This document shows positions 27,843 through 36,336 of a stretch of 64,000 nucleotides of DNA, piece by piece; the first letter of the stretch is position 1, and every line of letters begins with the position of its first letter. The position numbers were made by a program, and so were the translations under genes. The notes under the pieces were generated by a model. That model ran no database searches and was not told the DNA's origin. It saw only the letters and a program-made list of their open reading frames with translations. The stretch spans positions 1 through 64,000 of the forward strand of contig JAFKLL010000015.1 in the NCBI GenBank assembly GCA_017304845.1. Reading direction: 5' to 3'. This DNA comes from Solirubrobacterales bacterium (GTDB taxonomy: Bacteria > Actinomycetota > Thermoleophilia > Solirubrobacterales > 70-9).

Positions 27843-27853
27843 GAAATCACAGC

Positions 27854-27904
27854 CCGCGAGATGCAGATCCGCGCCACATGGCGCACCCGATCTGCATCTC
27901 GCGG
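27854..27904. repeat. Nested palindromic element, copy 1
   Basis: Outer arms of 16 bases (CCGCGAGATGCAGATC at 27854-27869, its exact complement at 27889-27904) enclose a second small hairpin GCGCCA-CA-TGGCGC and the tail ACCC. A near copy is at 43795-43845 with the same loop. It sits between the convergent fumC and phosphoesterase genes and may act as a bidirectional terminator or be a REP-like mobile repeat. Confidence 0.85.
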
Positions 27905-27921
27905 CCTGTAGGGGTCGCGGC

Positions 27922-30186
27922 TTAGCGGCGCTTTCGCTTCTTCGAGATCACCTTGACGTTGGCGACGGCCTTCTTGCCGGCTGCCCTGGCGATGATCCTG
28001 GCCTTGCCTCGGGCGTTGCGCAGGGCGCGGACCGGGACGCGGACGACCGCCGTGCGGCCGGGCTGGATCTTTGCGATCACGACCTGACGGCGGATCTTCA
28101 CGCGCCGGTTCGATGACTTCAGCACCACCTTGACGCGCTTCGCGTCCGCGGTGGCGGTGACCAGGTTGGTGACCTTGACCGCGAGCTTGAACTTGCGGCC
28201 GGCCTTGAGGCGGCGGTGCTTCGGCGCCAGGGCGACCGCGCCGACCCGGGCCTGGGGCTTGCGGGGATCCTTGATCAGCAGCTCGACGTTGCGATCCTCG
28301 GGACTGCCCTCGCCGCACTTCGAGCTACCGCAGGCCTCGGCTCCGTCCTGCGGGTCGTTGTAGCCGAGGGTGCGCGAGATCGAGGCGAGCTGCTCGTCGC
28401 TCATGTTCGCGGCCGAGGTGCCGGAGGTCGGGGCCTCGGCGCCGGCCGCCTGGTCGATCACGGTGCCGAAGATCGAGAGGTTCCCGTCCCGGTTGTCGAA
28501 GACCTCGACCAGACGGTTCTGCTTCGGCCAGTCGGCCAGGGCGGAGGTGCGGATGCCCCAGAAGCCACCCTTGCCGTCGACCCCGGGGTACGGGGTGATG
28601 TTGTTGACGTGGCTGTGGCCGGCCACCCAGGCGACCGCGTTCGGGTACTGGTGCATCAGCGCGACAACGTCGTCCTTCAGGTGGATCGGCGTCGACGTGC
28701 GCGGGTCGCCGTCGCAGCCCGGCACCACGGCCGGATCGACGTTCTGGCAGCTCGGAGCGTTCTCGTCGGGCACGTCGGCGGTCAGGCTCTCGACCGAGTG
28801 GTGCGAGAAGACGATCGCGATCTCGTTGTTCTTGGTCGCCCGCTGGAGCTGGCTCTCGAACCACTTGAACTGCGGGTCGTCGAGGTTGCCCTTGTCAGAG
28901 GTGAGGATCTTGCCGCCCTCGGAGGCGGTGTCCAGGGTGATGAACCTGACCCCGGGCCGCGGGCTGAACGAGTAGTAGCCGGCGTAGCCGTTCGAGGCGT
29001 CGCGGATCGACTTGTCGACCAGGTTGAAGCCGTGGCCCTTCGGGTCGTTGCCGTCCCGGAAGATGTCCATGTACTCCTTCTTCGAGACCAGGTGGCGCTT
29101 CGGGTCCGGCGGGACCTCCATGAAGTAGTCCGGGTTCGACTGCCGCAGGGCGAGCAGGTCCTGGACCGAGAAGTCGGCGCTGAGGACGAAGCCGAGCAGC
29201 GGGCTCGTGTCGCGACCGCTGTTGGCCGGGTCGTCGTTGACGGGCTTGAGGCAGCCGGTCGCGATCTGCTCGAAGATCTCGCTGGCGTAGCCGTTGCCCT
29301 GGACCAGGGTGTCGTGGTTGCCGAAGGCCATGTACGACGGGACCTTCAGGCCGACCGCCTTGAACGGCTTCTGGGCGCGGTCCAGCAGGCCCGGGTAGGT
29401 CGGGAAGGCCGCGTTCGGGTTGTTGAAGTTCGGGTTCGGGGGGTTGGGGGCCGGGTTCGGGTCGTCCGGGTCGTAGAAGTAGCCCATGGTCGGGGCCGGG
29501 AAGTCGTCCCGGTCCTGGACCCCGGTGTAGAGCGACGGGTTCGACGCGTCCTTGATGTTCATCCCGGCCGGGCAGAGCACGTTCTTGCCGACGTACTGGG
29601 CCGGATCGACCCCGGAGCCCGGGTTGACCTGCTTGCCCTCGACCAGCTGGCGGTTCCAGAGGGTCTCGTTGTACTGGTTGTTGTCGGAGATGTCGCCGGT
29701 GTTGATGACGAAGTCCATCTTCGGCTTGGCGTTGCCGCGGGCGAGGTGCGGGGGCCGGGTGGAGAAGGCGTTGAACTGCCGGATCATCTGGTTCTCCTCC
29801 TGCGGGTTCAGCGCCTCGGCCGGGCGGAAGGAGGCGTTGAACGGGGCGCCCTGCGGGTCGAGGAACTCGACCCGGAGCGGGCTCTCCTCGTCGGCCAGCT
29901 GGAAGTCGGTGAGCTGACCGAAGTAGGTGAGCGAGGTGCGGCGCTTCTCACGGCCGGCGACCGCCTGGCCGAGCGCCGCCCCGTCCTCGGAGCCGTCGCG
30001 GACGACGTAGCCCTCGCCGGGCCCGGTGGTGAGGAAGTTGAAGCCGGAGGAGGAGTCGGGCACGATCCGCTGCTTGGTCGTGCTCACGCCGAGGTTGTCG
30101 CCGGTGGCGGCCTGGGCGACCGCGACGGCGGTCAGCGCGACGGCGGCGGTCAGCGCAACGGCAACTTTGGTCCTGAACCGATTCAT
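27922..30186 (-). CDS. Secreted metallophosphoesterase (TIGR03767-like) with Ig-like tail
   Basis: A 754-aa exported protein (signal peptide ending near AQA, residue 26). The calcineurin-like core is marked by LTYFGQLTDFQLADEESPLR, VINTGDISDNNQYNE, MAFGNHDTL, VFSHHSVESL and VAGHSHVNNI, giving the full set of metal-binding Asp/Asn/His residues. I associate the LTDFQLADEESP form with the actinobacterial TIGR03767 family. A basic beta-rich C-terminal domain follows (VVLKSSNRRVKIRRQVVIAK) and ends RKRR. A strong AAAGGAG precedes the ATG. Substrate unknown; possibly phosphate scavenging. Confidence 0.82.
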   Translation of the reverse strand: MNRFRTKVAVALTAAVALTAVAVAQAATGDNLGVSTTKQRIVPDSSSGFNFLTTGPGEGYVVRDGSEDGAALGQAVAGREKRRTSLTYFGQLTDFQLADEESPLRVEFLDPQGAPFNASFRPAEALNPQEENQMIRQFNAFSTRPPHLARGNAKPKMDFVINTGDISDNNQYNETLWNRQLVEGKQVNPGSGVDPAQYVGKNVLCPAGMNIKDASNPSLYTGVQDRDDFPAPTMGYFYDPDDPNPAPNPPNPNFNNPNAAFPTYPGLLDRAQKPFKAVGLKVPSYMAFGNHDTLVQGNGYASEIFEQIATGCLKPVNDDPANSGRDTSPLLGFVLSADFSVQDLLALRQSNPDYFMEVPPDPKRHLVSKKEYMDIFRDGNDPKGHGFNLVDKSIRDASNGYAGYYSFSPRPGVRFITLDTASEGGKILTSDKGNLDDPQFKWFESQLQRATKNNEIAIVFSHHSVESLTADVPDENAPSCQNVDPAVVPGCDGDPRTSTPIHLKDDVVALMHQYPNAVAWVAGHSHVNNITPYPGVDGKGGFWGIRTSALADWPKQNRLVEVFDNRDGNLSIFGTVIDQAAGAEAPTSGTSAANMSDEQLASISRTLGYNDPQDGAEACGSSKCGEGSPEDRNVELLIKDPRKPQARVGAVALAPKHRRLKAGRKFKLAVKVTNLVTATADAKRVKVVLKSSNRRVKIRRQVVIAKIQPGRTAVVRVPVRALRNARGKARIIARAAGKKAVANVKVISKKRKRR

Positions 30187-30349
30187 CGAATCTCCTTTTG
30201 GCCGGTCACGAGAGCCGGCTCGGCTGTGGCAGCGGTCCCGGTCTCCTCCGGGCCCGGACGGGATGAGGCAACGTTATCGCCATGTAAAGGAACCGGCAAA
30301 GGCCATCGATGTTGCGGTGGCGGGCGGGCAGGCATGACCGGGCCGGGGC

Positions 30350-30468
30350 GTCGGTCGCTGGTACGCTTGCCGCGAACGCCACGCGGGGAACACCGGTGAG
30401 AGTCCGGGGCTGACGCGCAACGGTAAGGAGGCACAGACCTTCAAGCCCGAGTACCGCAGGCGATCGCA
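30350..30468 (+). promoter_or_regulatory. Cobalamin riboswitch 1
   Basis: Conserved adenosylcobalamin-aptamer blocks occur in order: GGGGAACACCGGTGAGAGTC (30385), GCTGACGCGCAACGGTAAG (30409) and the B12 box AAGCCCGAGTACCGCAGG (30443). CGGTCG (30352) can pair with CGATCG (30461) to close P1. It lies in the 395-base gap between the divergent phosphoesterase and the DUF4430 protein gene at 30582; no other gene is visible in that gap, and I could not identify the promoter with confidence. No clear terminator hairpin follows, so control of translation is more likely than of transcription. Confidence 0.9.
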
Positions 30469-30581
30469 GTTGATTCGTACAGCCTCGCGAACGGGCAGTC
30501 GGCCATCACCTCTCCAGCAGGGACGGTCCGCTCCGATCGGGGCGCCAACCCACGGTAGTGAGACGCGAAGGAGTCTTGGTG

Positions 30582-32486
30582 ATGCAGCGATTTTTGACGG
30601 GTGTCCTAGCGGTTGCACTCGGTTTGATGGTGGCCTCGGCGCCCGCCCGGGCCGAAGTGAGCCCGACCGAGGCGGCCCAGGCCGCGGCCAACGGAGCAGC
30701 CTGGTTCGAAGCCACCCAGAACGAGTCCGGGGCGCTCGCGGCCGGTCTCGGCGGCGGTGACCGCTTCGGCGAGTGGTCGTTGACCGCGTTGGCGGCAGGG
30801 GGCGTGAACGCCGCGGATTCGCGGACCTCGCTTCTTTCCTCTTCGGCCCAGGACTACTACGACGAGTGGTGGAGCGTGCGCGGCCCGGGGACGGTCTCCT
30901 GCCCGGCCGGCGAGGACAACCCCGAGGTCTGCGCCGAGCAGCCGGACGGGCTCCCGACCGACTCGGCCCGCACCGTGCTCAGCGCCTTGGCCGGCGGCCT
31001 CCAGCCCTCGCGGATCGCGGTCGACCGTGACTACGTCTCCCGGCTCGCCTTCTGGTGGAGCGGTGACCAGATCGGCTACCGCGACCTGCTGAACGACGAC
31101 ATCTTCGGGATCATCGCCCTCGCCCATTCCGGGGCTCCGGTCGAGCTGCTCCAGACCCTCGCCCTGAAGGTCCGCGCTCAGCAGCTGGCCGACGGCGGCT
31201 GGCACTGGCGCGCGACCGACGGCGACGAGACGCTGCCGCCCACGGTCGCCTCGGACACCGACATGACCGCCGCCGCGATCGGCGCGCTCTGCGCCGCCGG
31301 CGCCGAGCCGGCGAGCGACGAGCAGATCCAGCGGGGCCTCGGCCTGATCGCCTCCCGCCAGTCGGCGGCCCAGGGCGGCTTCAGCACCAGCGCCAGCCCG
31401 ACCGGGACGAACACCAACACCACCGCCTGGGTGGCGAGCGCCTTCAACCTCTGCGGCATCGACCCCCAGAGCGAGCGCTGGACCACGGAGCAGGGCAAGA
31501 CCCCGCTCGACTTCCTGGTCGCGATGCAGAACGCGAACGGATCGTTCCGCTACATGCCGGCCAACCCGTCCGGGTCGGCCAATCTGATGGCCTCCTACCA
31601 GGCCGTCTCGCCGCTCGGCGGCAACGACTGGACCGGCGACGCCCCCACCCGCGACGACTCGGGTGACCCGGCGGTCAAGCCGGCGCCGTACGTCGCGGAC
31701 GGCACCGTCGTCCCGCTCACCCTGATCGTGGACCACGGCGAAGCGACCCCGCTCGAGGACCGCAGCCGCATGTGCCGTGTCGAGGTCGCCGAGGGCTCGG
31801 ACCTGCGTCAGGCACTGGCCGAGGCGGAGGTCGATTCGGCCCCCGGCAACTGCGTCGAGGGCGTCGAGACCACTGACGACGGGGGAGACGTGACGGTCGA
31901 CTCGCTCAACGGCGGCTCCGACGGTTGGAGCGTCGAGGTCGACGGCCGGGGCGAGGAGGGTTCCTACGGCGGGACGCTGGGCCTCGGCGACATGGTCGTG
32001 CTCCGTTACAAGGGCAGCACGACGCTCGCCCCGCCCGCCGTCAAGCCGGTCCCGCAGATCGGCGACGAGGCGGACCCCACCGACCCGACCGACCCCACGG
32101 ACCCGACCGACCCCACCGATCCGGAGGTCACCTACGCCCGGGCCAAGGTGGTCGGCAAGCCGACCCTGAAACGAGGCCGGGTGCGGGCCCGCGTGGCCTG
32201 TCCCGGCGGCGCCGCCCCGGCCGGCTGCACGGTCATGGCGACCTTCGCGGTGAGGGTGCCGGCGAAGAAGCGGTTCGCCGCCTTCGGGGCCACCGCCGCC
32301 GAGATCCCCGCCGGCCGGGCACGTCTGCTCCGGGTCAAGGCGGGCAAGCGGGTCCGGGCGGTCCTCAGGAAGACCGCTCGCCGTGGCGCCAAGGGTCGTG
32401 CGTTCGTCCGCGTGACCGTCGGGACGCGTTCCCCCGACGGTGTCGTGCGATACGCCCGCGGCCGGGGCCTGATCCGCGGCCACTGA
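30582..32486 (+). CDS. Secreted intrinsic-factor-like protein: alpha/alpha toroid plus DUF4430 domain
   Basis: A 634-aa exported protein under a cobalamin riboswitch. After a signal peptide (residues 1-24), residues ~30-360 contain prenyltransferase-like repeats (GGWHWRATD, QGGFSTSAS, NANGSFRYMP). Residues ~378-476 match a DUF4430/transcobalamin C-like beta domain, ending with GLGDMVVLRYKG. A TDP repeat linker (about 497-514) and a basic Ig-like tail follow. Alpha-then-beta order is that of animal intrinsic factor and transcobalamin, whose two domains clamp cobalamin. Start ATG 30582 has AAGGAG eight bases upstream. No anchor is visible, so it is probably soluble or wall-associated. A terpenoid-cyclase-like enzyme is the alternative, but the riboswitch argues for cobalamin binding. 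Confidence 0.8.
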   Translation: MQRFLTGVLAVALGLMVASAPARAEVSPTEAAQAAANGAAWFEATQNESGALAAGLGGGDRFGEWSLTALAAGGVNAADSRTSLLSSSAQDYYDEWWSVRGPGTVSCPAGEDNPEVCAEQPDGLPTDSARTVLSALAGGLQPSRIAVDRDYVSRLAFWWSGDQIGYRDLLNDDIFGIIALAHSGAPVELLQTLALKVRAQQLADGGWHWRATDGDETLPPTVASDTDMTAAAIGALCAAGAEPASDEQIQRGLGLIASRQSAAQGGFSTSASPTGTNTNTTAWVASAFNLCGIDPQSERWTTEQGKTPLDFLVAMQNANGSFRYMPANPSGSANLMASYQAVSPLGGNDWTGDAPTRDDSGDPAVKPAPYVADGTVVPLTLIVDHGEATPLEDRSRMCRVEVAEGSDLRQALAEAEVDSAPGNCVEGVETTDDGGDVTVDSLNGGSDGWSVEVDGRGEEGSYGGTLGLGDMVVLRYKGSTTLAPPAVKPVPQIGDEADPTDPTDPTDPTDPTDPEVTYARAKVVGKPTLKRGRVRARVACPGGAAPAGCTVMATFAVRVPAKKRFAAFGATAAEIPAGRARLLRVKAGKRVRAVLRKTARRGAKGRAFVRVTVGTRSPDGVVRYARGRGLIRGH

Positions 32487-34318
32487 TTCGGGCCGCGGCG
32501 AAAACCTGGCTCGCGGCGACGCTGGCCGCCCTCGTCGTGACGGGGGCGGCCGCGTCGGCGGCCCAGGCGACCGAGGTCTCGGTCCGGGTCGAGGGGGCCT
32601 CCTCGACGCTGCTCGAGACCGAGGTGGATACGACGGTCCACCGGGTGGACGGAGGCGACGGCTCTGGCGCCCACGACTGCCGGGGGCCGATCGGCGAGGC
32701 CGCCGGACCGACCGTCACCGGCGCGCTCGACGACGCGCTGAGAGCGGCCGGCAAGACCTGGAAGGGCCAGTGGAGCAGCAGCTCCGGAGACTTCCTGATC
32801 GACCGGGTCGCCGGCGAGTCCGCGACCAACGTCGGTCCCTGGACCATCCTGCTGAACGGAGTCCCGACCCCGGTCGGCGGCTGCTCGATGAAGGTCGTCG
32901 ACGGCGACCGGATCCTGTTCGCCCGAGACGTCGTGTTCCAGACCAAGACGCTTCGACTGACCGGCCCGGACCGGGTCGAGCCGGGGCAGGCCCTGGTCCT
33001 CACGGTCGAGGACGAACGCGACGGCGGCGCGCCGGTGAGCGGGGCCGAGATCGCGACCACGGGTCGCGCCGAGACGACCGGAGGCGACGGCCGGGCGACC
33101 TTCACCCTCGAAGAGCCGGGCCGCCACGTCTTCAAGGCCACCCACCCGGACGGCATCCGGTCCAACTCGCTCGAGGTCTGCGTCGGCGTCTCGGGCTGCG
33201 ATGGAAACGAAGGTCCCCCGGCCCGCATCCTCAAGTTCGCGGACGACTCCCGCTTCATGCGGGGCGCGGCTCCTCGGGTTCTGCGAGGGCGCTCGCGCGG
33301 GAGCTCGGTGCGAGTCGTGATCCGCAACGGGCGGGGGCGGGTGCTGGCCCGCGAAATCGCGGTGACCGACGGCCTCTGGGAGACCAGGATCGGCACCCTG
33401 CGGCCGGGTCGCTACCGCCTGCTCGCCTGGGCGATCGGGATCCCCGGCCAGACCTGGCGCACCGGCGTCAACCGGATCGGGCTGAGCGTGTCCGGGCGGC
33501 GACTGACCCGGGCCCGGATGGTCGGCCGGGCGATCCGCTTCCTCGACCGTCGGGCAGGCAGCGGGGAGGTGCGCGGCTCCGGCCTGCTGGCGGCCTGGTC
33601 CGGCCTTGCGCTCGGGGTCCGCGACCGCGGCTCGGCCGGGCGGGTCCTGCGCGCCCTGACCAGGCCGAACCCGCGCAGGTCGAGCGACGGCGAGCTGGCC
33701 CGGGACCTGGCCGCGATCATGCGGATCCGCAAGGGACGCTCCAGGGTGCCGGGCCTGGCCCGGCGTCTGCCGGCGATGAGGCGGGAGCTGGCCGGCCGGC
33801 AGGCCGAGGACGGCTCCTTCGGGCAGGACGTCAACCTCACGGCGATGTCGATCCTCGCCCTCCCGAACAGCTACGCGGCGACGCGCGCGGCCGCCTGGCT
33901 CGGCGAGGTCCAGGGGAGCGACGGCGGCTTCGGGATCTCTCCCGGCGGGTCGCCGGACATCGATACGACGGGGCTCGCCGCCTGGGCGCTGGCCTCCCAG
34001 GGGTACCGCGAGGAGGTCGCCTCGGCGGCGGCGTTCGTCCGTTCCGGTCAGAACCCCGACGGCGGATTCCCGGCGGTGGCCGGAGGCGCCTCCAACGCCC
34101 AGAGCACCGGCCTCGGCCTGCTCGCCATCCACCTCGCCGGAGGATCCCGCCTCGGCCCGAAGACCGAGGACGGGATCAGCCCGACCCACTACCTCGCGAC
34201 CCTCCAGCGCCGGGCGGGGTCGATCGACTACACGCCCGGGCTGAGGACGACCCCGGTCTGGGTCACCTCGCAGGCCGTCCTGGGCCTGACCGCCCGTTCG
34301 CTGCTGGTCAGCGGCTGA
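32486..34318 (+). CDS. Secreted DUF4430 protein with Ig-like domain and C-terminal alpha/alpha repeats
   Basis: About 610 aa. Order: signal peptide ending AAQA, DUF4430-type domain (VSVRVEGASSTLL to GGCSMKVVDGDRILF), an Ig-like domain (GDGRATFTLEEPGRHVFKA), a basic linker, then prenyltransferase-like repeats (DGGFGISPGGSPDIDTTGLA, NPDGGFPAVAGGASNAQSTG). The domain order is the reverse of the preceding protein. No ATG, GTG or TTG exists upstream of the signal peptide in this frame; CTG 32483 or ATT 32486, overlapping the preceding TGA, must be the start if no frameshift is present. Same riboswitch-controlled transcript as the gene before it. Convergent overlap of 11 bases with pabBC. Confidence 0.75.
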   Translation: MRAAAKTWLAATLAALVVTGAAASAAQATEVSVRVEGASSTLLETEVDTTVHRVDGGDGSGAHDCRGPIGEAAGPTVTGALDDALRAAGKTWKGQWSSSSGDFLIDRVAGESATNVGPWTILLNGVPTPVGGCSMKVVDGDRILFARDVVFQTKTLRLTGPDRVEPGQALVLTVEDERDGGAPVSGAEIATTGRAETTGGDGRATFTLEEPGRHVFKATHPDGIRSNSLEVCVGVSGCDGNEGPPARILKFADDSRFMRGAAPRVLRGRSRGSSVRVVIRNGRGRVLAREIAVTDGLWETRIGTLRPGRYRLLAWAIGIPGQTWRTGVNRIGLSVSGRRLTRARMVGRAIRFLDRRAGSGEVRGSGLLAAWSGLALGVRDRGSAGRVLRALTRPNPRRSSDGELARDLAAIMRIRKGRSRVPGLARRLPAMRRELAGRQAEDGSFGQDVNLTAMSILALPNSYAATRAAAWLGEVQGSDGGFGISPGGSPDIDTTGLAAWALASQGYREEVASAAAFVRSGQNPDGGFPAVAGGASNAQSTGLGLLAIHLAGGSRLGPKTEDGISPTHYLATLQRRAGSIDYTPGLRTTPVWVTSQAVLGLTARSLLVSG

Positions 34319-36326
34319 GCCGGGCCGGCAGGAGCCCGCGCAGCGAGTTGACGAGGAACGCCTCGCCGGAGGCCCGGAGCTCGTCCAGGGTGACCGTCCG
34401 CTCGGTCACGTCCCTGCCCTCGTGGCCGAGCTCGATCAGCCTTTGCCGCCCGACGCCGGGGAGGATGCGGCCGTCGGCGGGCGGGGTGGTCAGCCCTCCG
34501 TCGGCGTCGGTGACGAGCACGTTCGCCCAGGCGGCCTCGAGCAGATTCCCATCCAGGTCGACCAGGAGCGGGACCGCGGGCGAGACCGCCTCGGCAAGGG
34601 CGTCGAGCAGGCGGCGGTCCCGCCACTTGTGAGGGCCGAGACCGCCCGGCAGGGTGACCGGGGCGAGCATCACCGGCTCGGGCAGGTCGACGTGCGGCGT
34701 GAAGGTCGTCTCGATCTCGCGGCCGGGAACGAAGTCGATCCGGAGGCGCAGGTCGCCCCGCGTCGCGCCCGCCTCGGTCGCGATCCGTTCGGCGAGATCG
34801 CCCGGGATCTCCTCTCCGTAGAGCTCCGCGACGCTGGCTCGGAGGCGGGTCAGGTGATCTTCGAGATGGACCGGGACCCCATCCGAGACCCGGGTCGTCT
34901 CGAAGACGCCCGCGGCTGGATCCGGTCGGCCGACGGGCCTCGGGCCGAGGCGTAGAACCGGAGGCTCCTCACCGACCGGGCTCTCCGCCTCCCGTGAGGC
35001 CCCGATCGAATCGAGCAGCGGCTGCGCCTTCGTCGACGCCTCGGCGGCCTCTTCGCCCGGATCGGAATCGGCGACGATCCCACCGCCGGCATCGAGCCAG
35101 ATCCGCTCACCGCGGATCTCGAAGGTCCGGATCGCGACGTTGAGCTCCAGCCCGGCGAAGGGCGAGGAGAAGCCGATCGCCCCCGTGAAGACCTGGCGGG
35201 CGCTCGATTCCAGCTCGGCGATCGCCTCGATCGCAGCCAGCTTCGGCGCTCCGGTGACCGAGCCCGGCGGGAAGGTGCCGGCGAGCAGGGCGGCGTCGTC
35301 GACCTCCGGCCTCAGCACGCCCTCCACCTCGGAGACCAGATGCCACACCCCGGGATGGGCCCGCGGCTCGGCCAGCGCGGTGACCTTGACGCTGCCGGGC
35401 AGGCAGACCCGGCCCAGATCGTTGCGGACCAGATCGACGATCATCGTGTTCTCCGCCCGGTCCTTCCGCGAGCGGGCGAGCTCGTCGCGCGTGGCGGCGG
35501 CCGCTTCGGGGTCGGGGACGCGCGGCCGGGTGCCCTTGATCGGGGCGCTGCGGACCCGGTCCCGCCGCCGTTCCAGGAACAGCTCCGGGGACAGGCTGGC
35601 GATCGCGGACCGACCGTCCGCGAGGTACGCGGCCCGGTCCGGGGTGAGCTCCCCGGCCGCCCGTGTGAAGAGGTCGATCGGGTCTCCCCGGAGGGTCGAA
35701 CGCAGTCGCAGCGCGATGTTCGCCTGGTACAGGTCCCCTTCCGCGATGCGTTCACGGCAGGCCTGAACCGCCCGGGTGTGACCCTGCGGCGAGGGATCGG
35801 AACGCCAGGGGCCGGTCGTGAACTCGCCCGGCGCCGCAGGCCCGTCGAGCAGCCGTGCGCGCAGGGTCTCCAGCCGCTCCCGGAGGATCTGCTCGCGTTC
35901 GCCGGTCCAGATCGCCTCGAACCACCACTGGCCTTCGGCATCGAGGCGCAGCAGATGGTCGTAGCGGGCGAGCGAGAACCTCGGGAGGCGCTCACGCGAG
36001 GGAGGCGACATCGTCGGCGTCTCGCCCGGGACCCCTAGCTCGAAGCCGAGATAGCCGAACCATCCCCCGCCGACGAAATGATCGGCCGGACCGTCGGCTT
36101 CGTCCCGCTCGGCGAGCAGGGCGAATGGATCCTCCGTCTCGGCGGCCACCCGGACCGGCTCCGAGCCGACCAGGGCGCCACCGCCGGCCCACTCGCCGAC
36201 CATCGCGAACGGACGGGCATCGCCACGAACCAGCTGGGCTTCGTGGCCGGGGGGGACGGCCCCCTCCAGGGCGACGCGCACGGGGCGGCATCGCCCGTCC
36301 GATCCGGAGGGGGCCGTGAATGTCAA
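34308..36326 (-). CDS. pabBC: Fused aminodeoxychorismate synthase I and 4-amino-4-deoxychorismate lyase (PabB-PabC)
   Basis: Bifunctional 672-aa enzyme for p-aminobenzoate, the folate precursor. Residues ~1-440 are the chorismate-binding PabB part with SAPIKGTRPR, ENTMIVDLVRNDLGRV and FPPGSVTGAPK. Residues ~460-672 are a class IV PLP aminotransferase/lyase with GPHKWRDRRLLDA (cofactor Lys) and VDLDGNLLEAAWANVLV. It begins 10 bases after the DUF4430 gene at 36337-37605, so both should be under cobalamin riboswitch 2. No pabA is adjacent. Cobalamin control of a folate-branch gene is unusual. Confidence 0.9.
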   Translation of the reverse strand: MTFTAPSGSDGRCRPVRVALEGAVPPGHEAQLVRGDARPFAMVGEWAGGGALVGSEPVRVAAETEDPFALLAERDEADGPADHFVGGGWFGYLGFELGVPGETPTMSPPSRERLPRFSLARYDHLLRLDAEGQWWFEAIWTGEREQILRERLETLRARLLDGPAAPGEFTTGPWRSDPSPQGHTRAVQACRERIAEGDLYQANIALRLRSTLRGDPIDLFTRAAGELTPDRAAYLADGRSAIASLSPELFLERRRDRVRSAPIKGTRPRVPDPEAAAATRDELARSRKDRAENTMIVDLVRNDLGRVCLPGSVKVTALAEPRAHPGVWHLVSEVEGVLRPEVDDAALLAGTFPPGSVTGAPKLAAIEAIAELESSARQVFTGAIGFSSPFAGLELNVAIRTFEIRGERIWLDAGGGIVADSDPGEEAAEASTKAQPLLDSIGASREAESPVGEEPPVLRLGPRPVGRPDPAAGVFETTRVSDGVPVHLEDHLTRLRASVAELYGEEIPGDLAERIATEAGATRGDLRLRIDFVPGREIETTFTPHVDLPEPVMLAPVTLPGGLGPHKWRDRRLLDALAEAVSPAVPLLVDLDGNLLEAAWANVLVTDADGGLTTPPADGRILPGVGRQRLIELGHEGRDVTERTVTLDELRASGEAFLVNSLRGLLPARLSR

Positions 36327-36336
36327 TGGCGCCCCG

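Noticed and set aside
28216-30399. Long plus-strand open frame opposite the metallophosphoesterase
   Set aside because: Antisense shadow; the phosphoesterase has a signal peptide, ribosome binding site and all metal motifs.
32074-32125. Possible CRISPR-like array
   Set aside because: The repeats are contiguous, in frame, and encode a protein linker; there are no spacers.
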